Origin: Aldersonia sp. NBC_00410
GTDB taxonomy: Bacteria; Actinomycetota; Actinomycetes; Mycobacteriales; Mycobacteriaceae
Direction of reading: 5' to 3'
Length of the DNA stretch: 64,000 nt
Assembly: GCF_026342035.1 (NCBI RefSeq)
Contig: NZ_JAPENM010000001.1
Span: 186,001-250,000 of the forward strand
The notes below the pieces were generated by a model. It searched no databases, was not told where the DNA came from, and worked only from the letters and a program-made list of their open reading frames with translations. The stretch's first letter is position 1; each line of letters opens with the position of its first letter. The translations under genes were made by a program, and so were the position numbers. Positions 48,796 through 57,649 of the stretch are shown here, in pieces.

Positions 48796-49859
48796 TGTGC
48801 TCCCGCTTTCGCTCCGACGAGGTTCAACAGGCCGGCCTCGGCCGCATCGATCCAGTCGGGTTTGATTACAGGTCGCAACGCCGCGCCCTTGACGAAGTCA
48901 TCGAATGCTTGGGGGGTGGTCCAGCGCGGCTCGAAGCCGAGCGTGGTGCGCATCCGCACGGTGTCGGTTGCGCAGCCGAACTGGAAGTAGTCCATCTGCG
49001 CCGACGTGAACTCGCGCATCAGCGGACCCATCAGCATGCGCCCGACGTTGCTGAACATCGAGAACGGCATCGGCACCTCGACACGGCCCGCCCGGCGGAT
49101 CGCCTGCGACAGCATCAACAGGCCATCACCGGCGATGTTGAAGGTGCCCGCCGGTCCGGAAACGGTGGCCAGTTCGAGGGCCGCGAGCGCGTCCTGCTCG
49201 TGCAGCAATTGGAGACGGGCATCGCGTCCGAGCACGCTGGGCACGAGCGGCGAGCTCACGTACCTGACCGCGCTGCCCAACAACTGCGGGCCGACGGTCG
49301 GCGCGAGCCGGAGTACCGAGATCGCGATATCGGGCCTGCGCCGGGCAAGCCCGCGAGCGAACCCCTCGACCTCGATCATGTCGCGCGCGAACGCACCGCG
49401 CGGCGGCCGCAGCGCACCCATGTCCTCGGTGAACTTCACCGGGTCCTTCGCGCTCGATCCATATACCGACGTCGACGACCGCACGACGACCTTGCGCACG
49501 CTCGGCGTCTTCTGGCAGACCGCGAACAACTGCATGGCGCCGAAGACATTGGCGTCCTTCATTGCCGTGCGGCTGCCCGATTTCTGCGGCCGCGACATCG
49601 TCGCCGAATGGACAACGGTGTCGACGTTATTACCGGCAATTACCTTGCTTATCAATGGATTTCGAATATCCGCCCGAACGAATTCGGCACGCCCCATCCG
49701 CCGCAGGAGATCCTTGGAAGGCGTCTTGGCATCGACCGCGATCACCCGCTCCACCGCTGGGTTCTGCGCAAGCCGAGCCACCAGATACGCGCCGAAGAAC
49801 ATGCTCGCACCGGCGACGAGTACCACCCTCGGCGGAGTGCTGCGTTCCTCATCAGTCAA
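48792..49859 (-). CDS. NAD-dependent epimerase/dehydratase-like SDR (Rv0501/GalE2-like)
   Basis: The 355-residue extended short-chain dehydrogenase has a nucleotide-binding start VVLVAGASMFFGAYLVARLA. The glycine motif is GASxFFG rather than GxxGxxG. The Ser/Thr segment RSSTSVYGSS holds a Tyr, but the usual YxxxK is not clear, so catalysis may be altered. M. tuberculosis annotates the homologue as GalE2. It is coupled to the acyltransferase gene, which suggests an envelope or lipid pathway. Confidence 0.85.
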   Translation of the reverse strand: MTDEERSTPPRVVLVAGASMFFGAYLVARLAQNPAVERVIAVDAKTPSKDLLRRMGRAEFVRADIRNPLISKVIAGNNVDTVVHSATMSRPQKSGSRTAMKDANVFGAMQLFAVCQKTPSVRKVVVRSSTSVYGSSAKDPVKFTEDMGALRPPRGAFARDMIEVEGFARGLARRRPDIAISVLRLAPTVGPQLLGSAVRYVSSPLVPSVLGRDARLQLLHEQDALAALELATVSGPAGTFNIAGDGLLMLSQAIRRAGRVEVPMPFSMFSNVGRMLMGPLMREFTSAQMDYFQFGCATDTVRMRTTLGFEPRWTTPQAFDDFVKGAALRPVIKPDWIDAAEAGLLNLVGAKAGAQ

Positions 49860-50002
49860 CGAGAATCCCCCAGTTTCGTGTTATCCGGATCACTTTAGAG
49901 CACGGTCAGCCTGGATGATCGAAGGCTTAACGAGGTTCTAACGATGATTTAATCGGCAGTTCGAACAGGCCCCTGTGTCAAAATCCGACGTTTCAAACAC
50001 AA

Positions 50003-50032
50003 ATGCCCGCCACCCATTCGGGTGGCGGGCAT
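50003..50032 (-). terminator. Strong intrinsic terminator after bS22
   Basis: ATGCCCGCCACCC and GGGTGGCGGGCAT form a perfect 13-bp stem with the loop ATTC. On the minus strand it is followed by TTTGTGTTTG, a usable U tract. It ends transcription of the bS22 gene. Confidence 0.88.
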
Positions 50033-50053
50033 TCGGGTCGGCACTGGCGCCGC

Positions 50054-50155
50054 TTACTTACCGAGTTTGCGACGCTGAACTCGTGTGCGACGCAGCAGCT
50101 TGCGGTGCTTCTTCTTCGACATGCGCTTGCGGCGCTTCTTGATCACAGAACCCAT
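50054..50155 (-). CDS. Small ribosomal protein bS22 (33 aa, very basic)
   Basis: The 33 codons read [19 protein letters not shown] and then [14 protein letters not shown]. This is the tiny Lys/Arg-rich protein known as bS22 (Rv0500B) in mycobacterial 30S subunits. It is too short for normal gene finders. It lies between the epimerase-like gene and the excisionase-like HTH gene exactly as in M. tuberculosis and ends at a strong terminator. Confidence 0.92.
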
Positions 50156-50325
50156 TCGGGCAATCCTCACGTTCTCTATAGCGTTCGCGCACGCCGGTCA
50201 CGTACGCCTCTCTTGCGCAGCGCTGACGGAACCTGGCTGGCACGACGAGCCCCGATACTACCGCCCGTGCATGACGCGCACGAAACCGCCTCGGCACTCC
50301 TCCTCAATCATCCGCGTGACATCAC

Positions 50326-50568
50326 TCACCCGGCGTCGAAGTACGAGGTCTCCAAATAGTCGTGCACGGCTTTCGCATGCACACGGAATGAGCGTCCCAC
50401 CCGCACTGCCGGGAGCTCACCCGCGTGCACAAGCCGATACACCGTCATCTTCGAGACCCGCATCAGGTTCGCCACTTCGGCGACGGTCAGGAACTGTGTT
50501 CCACCGAGGGCTTGTTGCGGGTCGTTCGACCCGCCCATGCCCTGCGACGGCTTGTTTGCAGACGCCAT
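50326..50568 (-). CDS. Excisionase-type HTH DNA-binding protein (Rv0500A-like)
   Basis: The 80-residue protein carries one MerR/excisionase-like winged HTH: FLTVAEVANLMRVSKMTVYR followed by LVHAGELPAVRVGRSFRV. ATG 50568 (MASANKPSQG) is chosen; the longer frame to 50628 is unlikely. It is conserved upstream of proC in this group as Rv0500A. It is chromosomal and not phage-linked. Target genes are unknown. Confidence 0.88.
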   Translation of the reverse strand: MASANKPSQGMGGSNDPQQALGGTQFLTVAEVANLMRVSKMTVYRLVHAGELPAVRVGRSFRVHAKAVHDYLETSYFDAG

Positions 50569-50691
50569 CAACCCACAACACCTCCGGCACGACCGCGCCA
50601 CCGGCTTCCCCACCGGCGGAACAGACACGCACGTGCTCTCAGCAGCTTAGCGTTACCAGTGGTGTTACTGCGACGGCTGAGCGCAATCGAA

Positions 50692-51510
50692 TTACGAATC
50701 GGTGTCGGAGCCGAGCTGCACGGACCGATTCTTCGCCGCGTGCAGCGCCTCGATGAACGCCGAGCGCACCCCGTGCCGTTCCAGCTCACGGATGGCGGCG
50801 GCAGTGGTTCCGGCGGGCGAGGTGACCCCGGCACGCAACAGTGCGGCCGGCTCGTCGGTGACGGCAAGCATGGCCGCGGATCCGGCCATCGTCTGTACGA
50901 CCAGCTCGGTGGCCGTGGCGCGCGGGAGCCCGAGCCCAACGGCCGCCTCCACCATCGCCTCGACGACGAGGAAGAAATAGGCCGGCCCGGACCCGGAGAC
51001 CGCGGTGGCGGCGTCGATCTGATTCTCGGCGATCGTGGTGACCTGGCCGACGGCGCCGAGCACCTCGTTGACCAGCTCGAGGTGCTGCTTGCGGGCATAA
51101 CGGCCGGGCGCGATTGCGCTCATGCCCTGCCCGATCAGCATCGGCGTGTTCGGCATCGCGCGGACCACCGGGAAGCCGGCAGGCAGTTTGAGCTCGAACC
51201 GCGAGGTCGGCACGCCCGCGACGAGCGAGATCAGCATCTGCTCGCGCTCGCCATCGAGGTCGACCTCGCCGATCGCGTTGAGCACGGAATCGACGTCGGC
51301 CGGCTTCACCGCGATCGCGATGACATCGGCGCCTTCGACGGCGTCCGCGACATCGGTGACACGAATGCCGTAGGCCGCCGCGAGCTCCTTCGCGCGCGCC
51401 TCGAAATGCTCGGCCACGACAAGGTCCTTCGTGGCCCGCCCGGATTCGAGCAGGCCGGCGATCAGCGCCTCACCGATCTTGCCGCCGCCGATCACTGCGA
51501 TTCTCGTCAT
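50692..51510 (-). CDS. proC: Pyrroline-5-carboxylate reductase ProC
   Basis: This NAD(P)H enzyme makes the last step of proline synthesis. The 272 residues have the Rossmann motif IAVIGGGKIGEALIAGLL at the N terminus, VVRAMPNTPMLIGQGM, VSGSGPAYFFLVVEAM and the substrate motif LRAGVTSPAGTTAAAI. ATG 51510 is well supported by family length; an upstream extension to 51864 is antisense to other sequence and lacks similarity. Confidence 0.95.
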   Translation of the reverse strand: MTRIAVIGGGKIGEALIAGLLESGRATKDLVVAEHFEARAKELAAAYGIRVTDVADAVEGADVIAIAVKPADVDSVLNAIGEVDLDGEREQMLISLVAGVPTSRFELKLPAGFPVVRAMPNTPMLIGQGMSAIAPGRYARKQHLELVNEVLGAVGQVTTIAENQIDAATAVSGSGPAYFFLVVEAMVEAAVGLGLPRATATELVVQTMAGSAAMLAVTDEPAALLRAGVTSPAGTTAAAIRELERHGVRSAFIEALHAAKNRSVQLGSDTDS

Positions 51511-51572
51511 GGCCGACAGCCTAGGCGGCGGGTCAGGGCAGGTGTGCCCGGGATCGGCGTCCGTGCGCTGCG

Positions 51573-52466
51573 CTACTTCGGCGCCATGGCGAGCTGGCGA
51601 CTCTGCGCCACCACCGCGCCCGTCGAGTCGACCAGCACATGATCCTCGTCGAACAGCACCGATCCGATGGACTTGGCGCTTGACATCACGCGCAGCCAGC
51701 CCGCTGCCGGGATGCGCTGCAGATACGTCGTGATCTGCACGGTCGGCGCCCAGCCCAGCTGGCCGAGGTTCATCAGCACGGGCGGGCTGATGTCGGCGGA
51801 CATCATCGCGAACAGCACCCGGGTGTCGAGATCCTCGTCGTCGGCGTCGAACGGCCGGGCCCACATCCGAACGGCAGGCTCCCCGAGCTCCCCGGACAGG
51901 AACTTCGCCGACGTCGTATCGAGCCGCAGATGACAGCCGCGTGCGACGTTGACGATCTTGCCCATCGGTGAATCGCCCTGATAGTCGTCGCTGTTCGCAG
52001 CCGGTTCAACGGCCATGTCGGTCAGCCCGTCGATCTGATGCACCGGCCGGGTCTGCTCCGGGAATCCGAGGGTGACGGCCGACCTGACGAAGGTGCGCTC
52101 ACCCTGCATCAGCGCGACGTCGGCAAGGCAGATCTGCCGTCCGGTCTTGCGGACGGTGACAGCGAGGGTGACATCGCCCGGGTCGGGTGCACCTTGGAAA
52201 TCGACGCTCGCGGCAATCGGCTGCATACCCGCGGCGACATCCGGGGCGTCCGCGCGCAGCTCGGCGCGGGCCGCGGCGGCGGTGACCGCGAGCATGACGC
52301 CGCCGTGCACCTTCGGGCCGATTGTCCACATCGGATCGATATGCGCCCCGTACCTGCCCTCGCCAAGTGGGCTGAGCGTGCACAGCTGCCGGAAGGGCGC
52401 GGGCCCTGCTCGAGAGCCGCTGTCGGCGCCTTCGGGCCGGTCAAGGGCGGTCGGATCAGCGCTCAT
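51573..52466 (-). CDS. Acyl-CoA thioesterase-like double-hotdog protein
   Basis: The 297-residue protein has two hotdog-like halves. IGPKVHGGVMLAVTAAAARAE begins the first and the second ends VDSTGAVVAQSRQLAMAPK, as in TesB-like thioesterases of actinobacteria. The substrate is probably an acyl-CoA. ATG 52466 (MSADPTALDRPEG) follows GAGAGAAG. It lies 11 bp downstream of the MerR regulator gene in the same direction, so the two probably form an operon. Confidence 0.85.
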   Translation of the reverse strand: MSADPTALDRPEGADSGSRAGPAPFRQLCTLSPLGEGRYGAHIDPMWTIGPKVHGGVMLAVTAAAARAELRADAPDVAAGMQPIAASVDFQGAPDPGDVTLAVTVRKTGRQICLADVALMQGERTFVRSAVTLGFPEQTRPVHQIDGLTDMAVEPAANSDDYQGDSPMGKIVNVARGCHLRLDTTSAKFLSGELGEPAVRMWARPFDADDEDLDTRVLFAMMSADISPPVLMNLGQLGWAPTVQITTYLQRIPAAGWLRVMSSAKSIGSVLFDEDHVLVDSTGAVVAQSRQLAMAPK

Positions 52467-52477
52467 CGACTTCTCTC

Positions 52478-53140
52478 TCACTCTTCTTCCGCGGGTCCAC
52501 GCGTGACATCGGTCAGGGTCCGAGCGGCCAGGTCCTGGTGCGCAAGCCGCCACATCGCCGCGATGACCGGCTCATAACAAACGGTACCGAGCACCGCGTA
52601 TTCGATCGCTGCCCGGGGCGAGTCGGTCGGCATCTCGGCGAGGTCCGCTTCGGCGATGCCGCGCACATGGCGGCCGTATGCGCGCAGCTTCTCCTCGCTC
52701 ATCGGGATACCGATCTGCTCGAGCGTTTCGAGGGCGTGCTCGAGCTGGGCGACCGCCGGATAGGTCGGCGTGTAGGTCTGGCCCAAGCAGCCCAGTGCGG
52801 CGCGTGCCCTCGGATAGTCGACCGGCAACGCGTCTTCGTCGCCAGGATCTTCGGCGGCACCGTCGGGGTAGGGCGGCAGGGCGGACAGGGCGGTACCGAG
52901 CGAGTCGAACAGTGCGCCGGTGGGCGCGTCGATCGCCTCGATGATCACGCGCACCTTCGCGACGGGCAGACCGAGCGAGGTCAGCGACTTGATCAGGCGC
53001 AGCCGACGGATGTGCTCATCGCCGTACTCGGCGCGGGTGGCGCTCGTCGCCGCACCGGGCATGAGCAGGCCCTCGCGTAGATAGAACTTGACCGACGCGA
53101 GGGGTACGCCGGTCGCCGCGACCAGTTCCGAGACCCGCAT
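52478..53140 (-). CDS. MerR-family transcriptional regulator
   Basis: The 220-residue protein has an N-terminal MerR winged helix (MRVSELVAATGVPLASVKFY, REGLLMPGAATS) and a long helical C-terminal effector domain without metal cysteines, so it more likely senses an organic ligand. The start is ATG 53140. Two perfect palindromes sit between it and the divergent membrane protein gene, suggesting it controls itself and that gene. Confidence 0.9.
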   Translation of the reverse strand: MRVSELVAATGVPLASVKFYLREGLLMPGAATSATRAEYGDEHIRRLRLIKSLTSLGLPVAKVRVIIEAIDAPTGALFDSLGTALSALPPYPDGAAEDPGDEDALPVDYPRARAALGCLGQTYTPTYPAVAQLEHALETLEQIGIPMSEEKLRAYGRHVRGIAEADLAEMPTDSPRAAIEYAVLGTVCYEPVIAAMWRLAHQDLAARTLTDVTRGPAEEE

Positions 53141-53156
53141 CAGAACCTCCTTGACA

Positions 53157-53200
53157 TTGGATACTAACACTATCCATTATTGGATATCCGAAGTATCCAA
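53157..53200. promoter_or_regulatory. Twin MerR operators TTGGATA-N7-TATCCA(A/T)
   Basis: Two inverted repeats lie between divergent genes: TTGGATA-N7-TATCCAT at 53157-53177 and TTGGATA-N7-TATCCAA at 53180-53200. Arms are 6-7 bp and the spacing between copies is 23 bp. TTGACA at 53151-53156 could be the -35 of the rightward promoter, with the first palindrome in its spacer, the classic MerR position. Confidence 0.75.
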
Positions 53201-53228
53201 TCGGGCTCACGCTCCGGAGGGAGCCGTC

Positions 53229-53675
53229 ATGACCACCACTGCTTCGACTGTCGAGCCGCTGTCGCCACTGCTGGCGACAGTCATCGGAATCACCGTGCTC
53301 ACCGTGATCGGCATCGCGTTCGGCGGGACGTTCATGCTCCGCGTGGTGACCGGCAAGCAGGGCGCCAACGACCTACAAAAGACCTTCTTCCGCGCCGGTC
53401 ACGCGCACGCCGGGGTGCTCGTCATCCTCGGCCTGGTCGTCGCCCTGCTCGGCACCGTGTCCGGGGCGAGCCCGGGTTGGGCCGCCGCAGGCGCGATCAC
53501 CGTGTTGTGCGCGGCGATCTTCATCCCGCTCGGATTCTTCTTGTCCGTGCTCGGCACGGATCCGCAGCGGCCCGGCCGGATGATCGCCTCGATCTGGGTC
53601 GGCGCCGCGTGCCTGGTGGCCGGGCTGCTGATCTCAGGCGTCGCCGTGCTCGTCGCCGGCATCGGCGGACTCTGA
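53229..53675 (+). CDS. Four-helix membrane protein under divergent MerR control
   Basis: The 148-residue protein has four membrane helices. GHAHAGVLVILGLVVALLG, with two His before the second helix, is notable. GGAGGGA precedes ATG 53229. The MerR palindromes overlap its presumed promoter. Its last 42 bases overlap the convergent TIM-barrel gene in the opposite strand. Function is unknown; the context suggests a response to a lipophilic compound. Confidence 0.82.
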   Translation: MTTTASTVEPLSPLLATVIGITVLTVIGIAFGGTFMLRVVTGKQGANDLQKTFFRAGHAHAGVLVILGLVVALLGTVSGASPGWAAAGAITVLCAAIFIPLGFFLSVLGTDPQRPGRMIASIWVGAACLVAGLLISGVAVLVAGIGGL

Positions 53676-54575
53676 GCGAGAGCCGGCGATAGGCGTCCCG
53701 TAGTCGCTCGGACCGGTCAGATGCGTGCGCGCGAACGTCAGAGCCTGGCGCAGCATCACGGAGCGCTCGGCGAGGTTGCGCACATTCTGCGTATTGACCT
53801 CGAGCACGACCTGGCCGGCGAAGTTATTGCGCGCCAGCGTGTCGAGCACCTCGGCGCACGGCTGCGTGCCCTCCCCCGGGATCAGGTGCTCGTCGTAGGC
53901 CGCGCCCCGGCCGTCGGCGAGGTGCAGATGCGTGAGGTTCGATCCCATCCGCTCCGCCAGCGCCATCGCGTCCATACCCGCGGTCGCGGTGTGCGACAGG
54001 TCGAGTGTGTAGTGCGCGTGGCCGGTGTCGGTTGGATCGTAGGACGGGCTGAACACCGACAGCGCGGCACCGGGTCCGCCGCGCCGCTTCATCCGTTCCG
54101 CCGACGCTTCACCGCGACCGAACAGCGTGTCCGCCCGCATCGGAAACATGTTCTCCACCGCGACCGCGACATTGCTCTTGGCCTCCAGCTCCGCCACCTG
54201 GTCGGCGAAGCCGTCGGCGTAGCGCCGCTGCCAGCGAAACGGCGGATGCACCACCACGTTGTCCGCGCCGAGCGCCTCGGCCATCCGCACCGACCGTTCG
54301 AGCTTCGCGACGGGATCGGCACCCCAGACGCGCTGGGAGATGAGCAGGCACGGCGCGTGCACTGCCTGCACCGGTACCGCGTACTTGCGTACCAGCGCCT
54401 GCACCCGACCGAGGTCCTGGCTGACCGGCTCGGCCCACACCATCAGTTCGACGCCGTCGTAGCCGAGTTCGGCGGCGTAGCGGAACGCGTCCTCGGCGTT
54501 CTGCGGATAGACCGAAGCGGTCGACAACCCAACCGGAATCTTCCGGCGCACGGGTCGGTCGGTGCTGACTGTCAT
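53634..54575 (-). CDS. Xylose-isomerase-like TIM barrel protein (Rv0498-like)
   Basis: The 313-residue protein belongs to the AP-endonuclease-2/sugar-isomerase fold: VGLSTASVYPQNAEDAFRYA, GYDGVELMVW, VHAPCLLIS, ADNVVVHPPF, AVENMFP, LDLSHTATAG and QVVLEVNTQ supply the usual metal-binding His/Glu/Asp. Substrate is unknown. ATG 54575 begins MTVSTDRPVRRKIPVG. The 3' end extends 42 bp into the convergent membrane gene. It is part of a four-gene leftward run with the Rv0497 and Ppx homologues. Confidence 0.88.
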   Translation of the reverse strand: MTVSTDRPVRRKIPVGLSTASVYPQNAEDAFRYAAELGYDGVELMVWAEPVSQDLGRVQALVRKYAVPVQAVHAPCLLISQRVWGADPVAKLERSVRMAEALGADNVVVHPPFRWQRRYADGFADQVAELEAKSNVAVAVENMFPMRADTLFGRGEASAERMKRRGGPGAALSVFSPSYDPTDTGHAHYTLDLSHTATAGMDAMALAERMGSNLTHLHLADGRGAAYDEHLIPGEGTQPCAEVLDTLARNNFAGQVVLEVNTQNVRNLAERSVMLRQALTFARTHLTGPSDYGTPIAGSRSESADAGDEHGDA

Positions 54576-54580
54576 TGCGG

Positions 54581-55609
54581 CTAACCCGTACTGAGCAGGA
54601 AGGCGAGGGGGCCGATCGTAATGAAGATGCCGACCACGATCGCGATGACGAAGCTCAGGATGTCGTCGGTCTTGCGAACCACCCGCACCAGCGCAACGAG
54701 GCCGAGGATCACCAGAACCGAAAGGACCAGCGCGACCCAGGGCATCATGTCCCACAGCCGCTCGAAGCCCTTGAACAGCAACCCACCCACGATGAGCGCG
54801 ACCGCGGCTTCGCCCGCCAGCGCGAGCCACTGCTTGATGGAGTCGCGCTCCGAGTGCTCGTCCGGTTCGGCGTCGGCCTCGGTCGAGTCGGTTGCCTCGT
54901 CCGTCTCCGGATCGGTGTCGTCGGTGGATTCCGCGGTACCCGCCGACACCTGGGTGGTCGGCTCCGCTTGCTTCGGCCGATCGATGGCGCCCTTCTCGGC
55001 CGTGCCTTTTTCGGCAGTGTCCTTTTCGGCGGTGTCCTTTTCGGCAAGGTCGTCGCGAACGTCGACCTCGCCGGTGATCGCCCAGGTCGGGACGTCGACG
55101 ATGGGGAACTCCTGAGCCGCGTCCGGCGCCTTGGCGACCTGGGGTTCGGGCGCTTCGGACTCGGGCTCGGGCTTATCGGGCTTATCGCGGGTGGCCTCGA
55201 TCGAGTTGCGCAGCAGTTCGCTGGCAACGCTGCCGCCGGAGAGCAGCTCGGGCTCACGCTCCAGCGCGGACCAGGCGTGCGAGGTCGTGTCGTCCTCGTG
55301 CTGCGTCTCCACCGGCTCGGGCGCCGCTGCGGGCGTCGGGTCCGGCGGTGCGGAGACGGCCTCGGCCGGGGTTTCGTCGGCCTCGTCCGGATCGAGGACC
55401 GCGCGGCGGTGCGAAGTGGTGGCCCGCACCTTCGGGAGCTCGCCGGTCAGCTCGGTAACCGAGATGCCGCCGCCGCTCTCCCCGCGCCGACGCCGACCGC
55501 CACCGCCGGCGCCGCTGCTGGTACCTGTTCCGGTACGGCCATTGCGGGCCAGTAGCTCCGCGACGCTGATCTGCCCGGTGTCCGTCGGCGATTCCTCGGC
55601 CGTACTCAC
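54581..55609 (-). CDS. Disordered-tail membrane protein with TAEKD repeats (Rv0497-like)
   Basis: The 342-residue protein has a long, acidic, low-complexity cytoplasmic part (residues 1-265) and two or three C-terminal membrane helices. Near residue 190 there are four copies of a five-residue unit (DTAEK). Short conserved islands ISVAELLARNG and GISVTELTGEL occur near the N terminus. The start is GTG 55609, overlapping the ppx stop by 4 bp. It is a homologue of Rv0497, a conserved membrane protein of unknown function. Confidence 0.85.
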   Translation of the reverse strand: MSTAEESPTDTGQISVAELLARNGRTGTGTSSGAGGGGRRRRGESGGGISVTELTGELPKVRATTSHRRAVLDPDEADETPAEAVSAPPDPTPAAAPEPVETQHEDDTTSHAWSALEREPELLSGGSVASELLRNSIEATRDKPDKPEPESEAPEPQVAKAPDAAQEFPIVDVPTWAITGEVDVRDDLAEKDTAEKDTAEKGTAEKGAIDRPKQAEPTTQVSAGTAESTDDTDPETDEATDSTEADAEPDEHSERDSIKQWLALAGEAAVALIVGGLLFKGFERLWDMMPWVALVLSVLVILGLVALVRVVRKTDDILSFVIAIVVGIFITIGPLAFLLSTG

Positions 55610-56574
55610 TGGACCACCTCCATGAGCGGCGTTTCGGTTTCGTGGCCATTCGGCTCGGTATCGAGTTTGCGCAAAATCAGCCCTTCGCGCAGCGCCCAGG
55701 GGCAAATTTCGAGTTGCTCGACCGACAGCGCCCGCATCGCCGCCTCGGCGATCAGGGCGCCCGCGACGAGTTGCTGGGACCGATCTGCGCTCACGCCTTC
55801 CAATTCTGCCCGGTCCGCGGCAGTCATCCGAGAGATGAACGCGATCACTTGGCGCAGACCCGTGGCCGTAAGCGTCCGCCGCACCCGCAAACCGGCACCG
55901 GACGGTGCCGCGCCGGTAAGCCGCGCGAGCGAGCGGAAGGTCTTCGACGTGCCCACCGCGAGATCCGGCTTGCCCGCGGCCTTGATCTCTTTCACCGAAT
56001 CGACGAGTTCGGCATCCAGCCAGTCCCGCAGGACGGCGACGCGGCGCTTGTCCGGCGGATCTCCCTGAAGCCAATCGCGTGTCAACCGACCGGCCCCGAG
56101 GCGCAGCGAGAGGGCCACGTCCGGATCCTCGTCACCACCGCTGCTGAGTTCGAGCGAGCCGCCGCCGATATCGAGGTTGACGATGCGGCCGGCGCTCCAG
56201 CCGAACCAGCGTCTGGTGGCCAGGAACGTCAGCCGAGCCTCGTCCCGACCGGACAGCACCTCCAGCGCAATGCCGGTCTTATCGCGGACCGCGGCGAGTA
56301 CCTCGTCGGAATTCTCGGCCTCGCGCAGCGCGGAGGTCGCGAAGGCCATCAACTCGCCGCACCCCGAACTGCGCGAAATCCCGGAAAACTCATCGACCGT
56401 GCGGATCAGCCGCTCGGCCCCGGAAGTGGTGATCCGGCCGGCGTCGTCCAGGTTCTCCGAAAGCCGCAGTGGGGCCTTGGTCGAACTCATCGGCATCGGG
56501 TGACCGCCTCGATGGGCGTCCACCACCAAAAGATGGACGGTATTGCTGCCGACATCGAGTACCCCTAAACGCAC
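55606..56574 (-). CDS. ppx: Ppx/GppA-family exopolyphosphatase
   Basis: The 322-residue actin-fold phosphatase has the phosphate-1 motif [19 protein letters not shown] at the N terminus and the second motif [16 protein letters not shown] near residue 130. It hydrolyses polyphosphate or ppGpp. GTG 56574 (VRLGVLDVG) is preferred because M. tuberculosis Rv0496 begins there and the 56613 alternative overlaps the divergent gene. Length fits the short mycobacterial Ppx1 type. Confidence 0.9.
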   Translation of the reverse strand: MRLGVLDVGSNTVHLLVVDAHRGGHPMPMSSTKAPLRLSENLDDAGRITTSGAERLIRTVDEFSGISRSSGCGELMAFATSALREAENSDEVLAAVRDKTGIALEVLSGRDEARLTFLATRRWFGWSAGRIVNLDIGGGSLELSSGGDEDPDVALSLRLGAGRLTRDWLQGDPPDKRRVAVLRDWLDAELVDSVKEIKAAGKPDLAVGTSKTFRSLARLTGAAPSGAGLRVRRTLTATGLRQVIAFISRMTAADRAELEGVSADRSQQLVAGALIAEAAMRALSVEQLEICPWALREGLILRKLDTEPNGHETETPLMEVVQ

Positions 56575-56606
56575 AGGTACACGGTACTGGTCTACCGTCG
56601 GCGTCT

Positions 56607-57419
56607 GTGACACCAGGTGAGCGCCCGCCGTCGCACAAGATCGATCCGGCGCCGGAGGTCGAACTGGACTTTCCGCGCGAATGGATCGAATTCGTCGACC
56701 CCGACAATGACGAGCACCTGATCGCCGCCGATCTGACCTGGCTGCTTTCCAGCTGGACTTGCGTGTTCGGCACCCCGTCGTGCCAGGGCATCATCGAGGG
56801 CCGCCCGGACGACGGCTGCTGCAGCCACGGCGCGTTCCTGTCCGACAAGGACGACCGGAAGAAATTGGCCCGGTCGGTGAAGATGCTCACCGCGCAGGAC
56901 TGGCAGTTACGGGACAAGGGGCTCGGGAAGAAGGGCTATCTCGAGGAAGACGAGCTCGAGGACGAGCCCGCGCTGCGCACCCGCCGCTACGACGGTGCGT
57001 GCATCTTCCTCAACCGGCCCGGTTTCGAGGGCGGCATCGGCTGCGCGCTGCACATCATGGCGGTGCGCAAGGGCATCGAGCCGCTGGAAGTGAAGCCCGA
57101 TGTGTGCTGGCAACTGCCGATCCGCCGCACCCAGGACTGGGTGACCCGCCCGGACGGCGTCGAGATACTGCGCACCGCGATCGGCGAGTACGACCGCCGC
57201 GGCTGGGGCGAGGGTGGCCTGGACCTGGACTGGTACTGCACCGGCTCCCCCGACGCGCACGTCGGCTCGCGCCCGGTCTGGCAGTCCTATGCGCCCGAGC
57301 TGACCGAACTGATCGGCGCCGCCGCCTACGCCGAACTGGCCCGGCACTGCAAGCGACGCGAGGGGCTGGGACTCATTGCGGTGCATCCAGCGACCACGCA
57401 CGCGCATCCGGAGCGTTAG
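56607..57419 (+). CDS. Conserved cysteine-rich protein (Rv0495c-like)
   Basis: The 270-residue protein has several conserved cysteines: [46 protein letters not shown] and WYCTGS, suggesting a bound metal or Fe-S centre. GTG 56607 lies 32 bp from the divergent ppx start. It is the positional counterpart of Rv0495c. Its enzymatic role is unknown. Repeat cluster C begins 17 bp after its stop. Confidence 0.85.
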   Translation: MTPGERPPSHKIDPAPEVELDFPREWIEFVDPDNDEHLIAADLTWLLSSWTCVFGTPSCQGIIEGRPDDGCCSHGAFLSDKDDRKKLARSVKMLTAQDWQLRDKGLGKKGYLEEDELEDEPALRTRRYDGACIFLNRPGFEGGIGCALHIMAVRKGIEPLEVKPDVCWQLPIRRTQDWVTRPDGVEILRTAIGEYDRRGWGEGGLDLDWYCTGSPDAHVGSRPVWQSYAPELTELIGAAAYAELARHCKRREGLGLIAVHPATTHAHPER

Positions 57420-57435
57420 TCGGGTTCTGCGCGCG

Positions 57436-57573
57436 GTGATCACGAGCAAATGGCCGCCCCGCCCGCAGTGATCACGAGCAAATGGCCCCAAATTTGAGCG
57501 TTCGAGGGGCCACATGTTCGGGCTCGCGGGAGTGGCGGATTCGCCCCGTTCGGTGATCACCAGCGAATGGCCC
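57436..57573. repeat. REP-like repeat cluster C
   Basis: Two close copies of GTGATCACGAGCAAATGGCC begin at 57436 and near 57469. A reverse variant GGGGCCACATGTTCGGGCTC follows, then GTGATCACCAGCGAATGGCC. The cluster fills most of the gap between the Rv0495c-like gene and the AbiEi/DUF559-type gene. Confidence 0.88.
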
Positions 57574-57649
57574 TGTGGACAACTTTCTTCTTATCCACAG
57601 TTGCTGATTCCCTCGCCCGCTCGGTCGCGATCGGTCGCAGCATGACCGC

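Noticed and set aside
50326-50568. Excisionase-like protein as part of an integrated element
   Set aside because: No integrase, attachment repeat or cargo nearby; the gene is a conserved neighbour of proC in this group.
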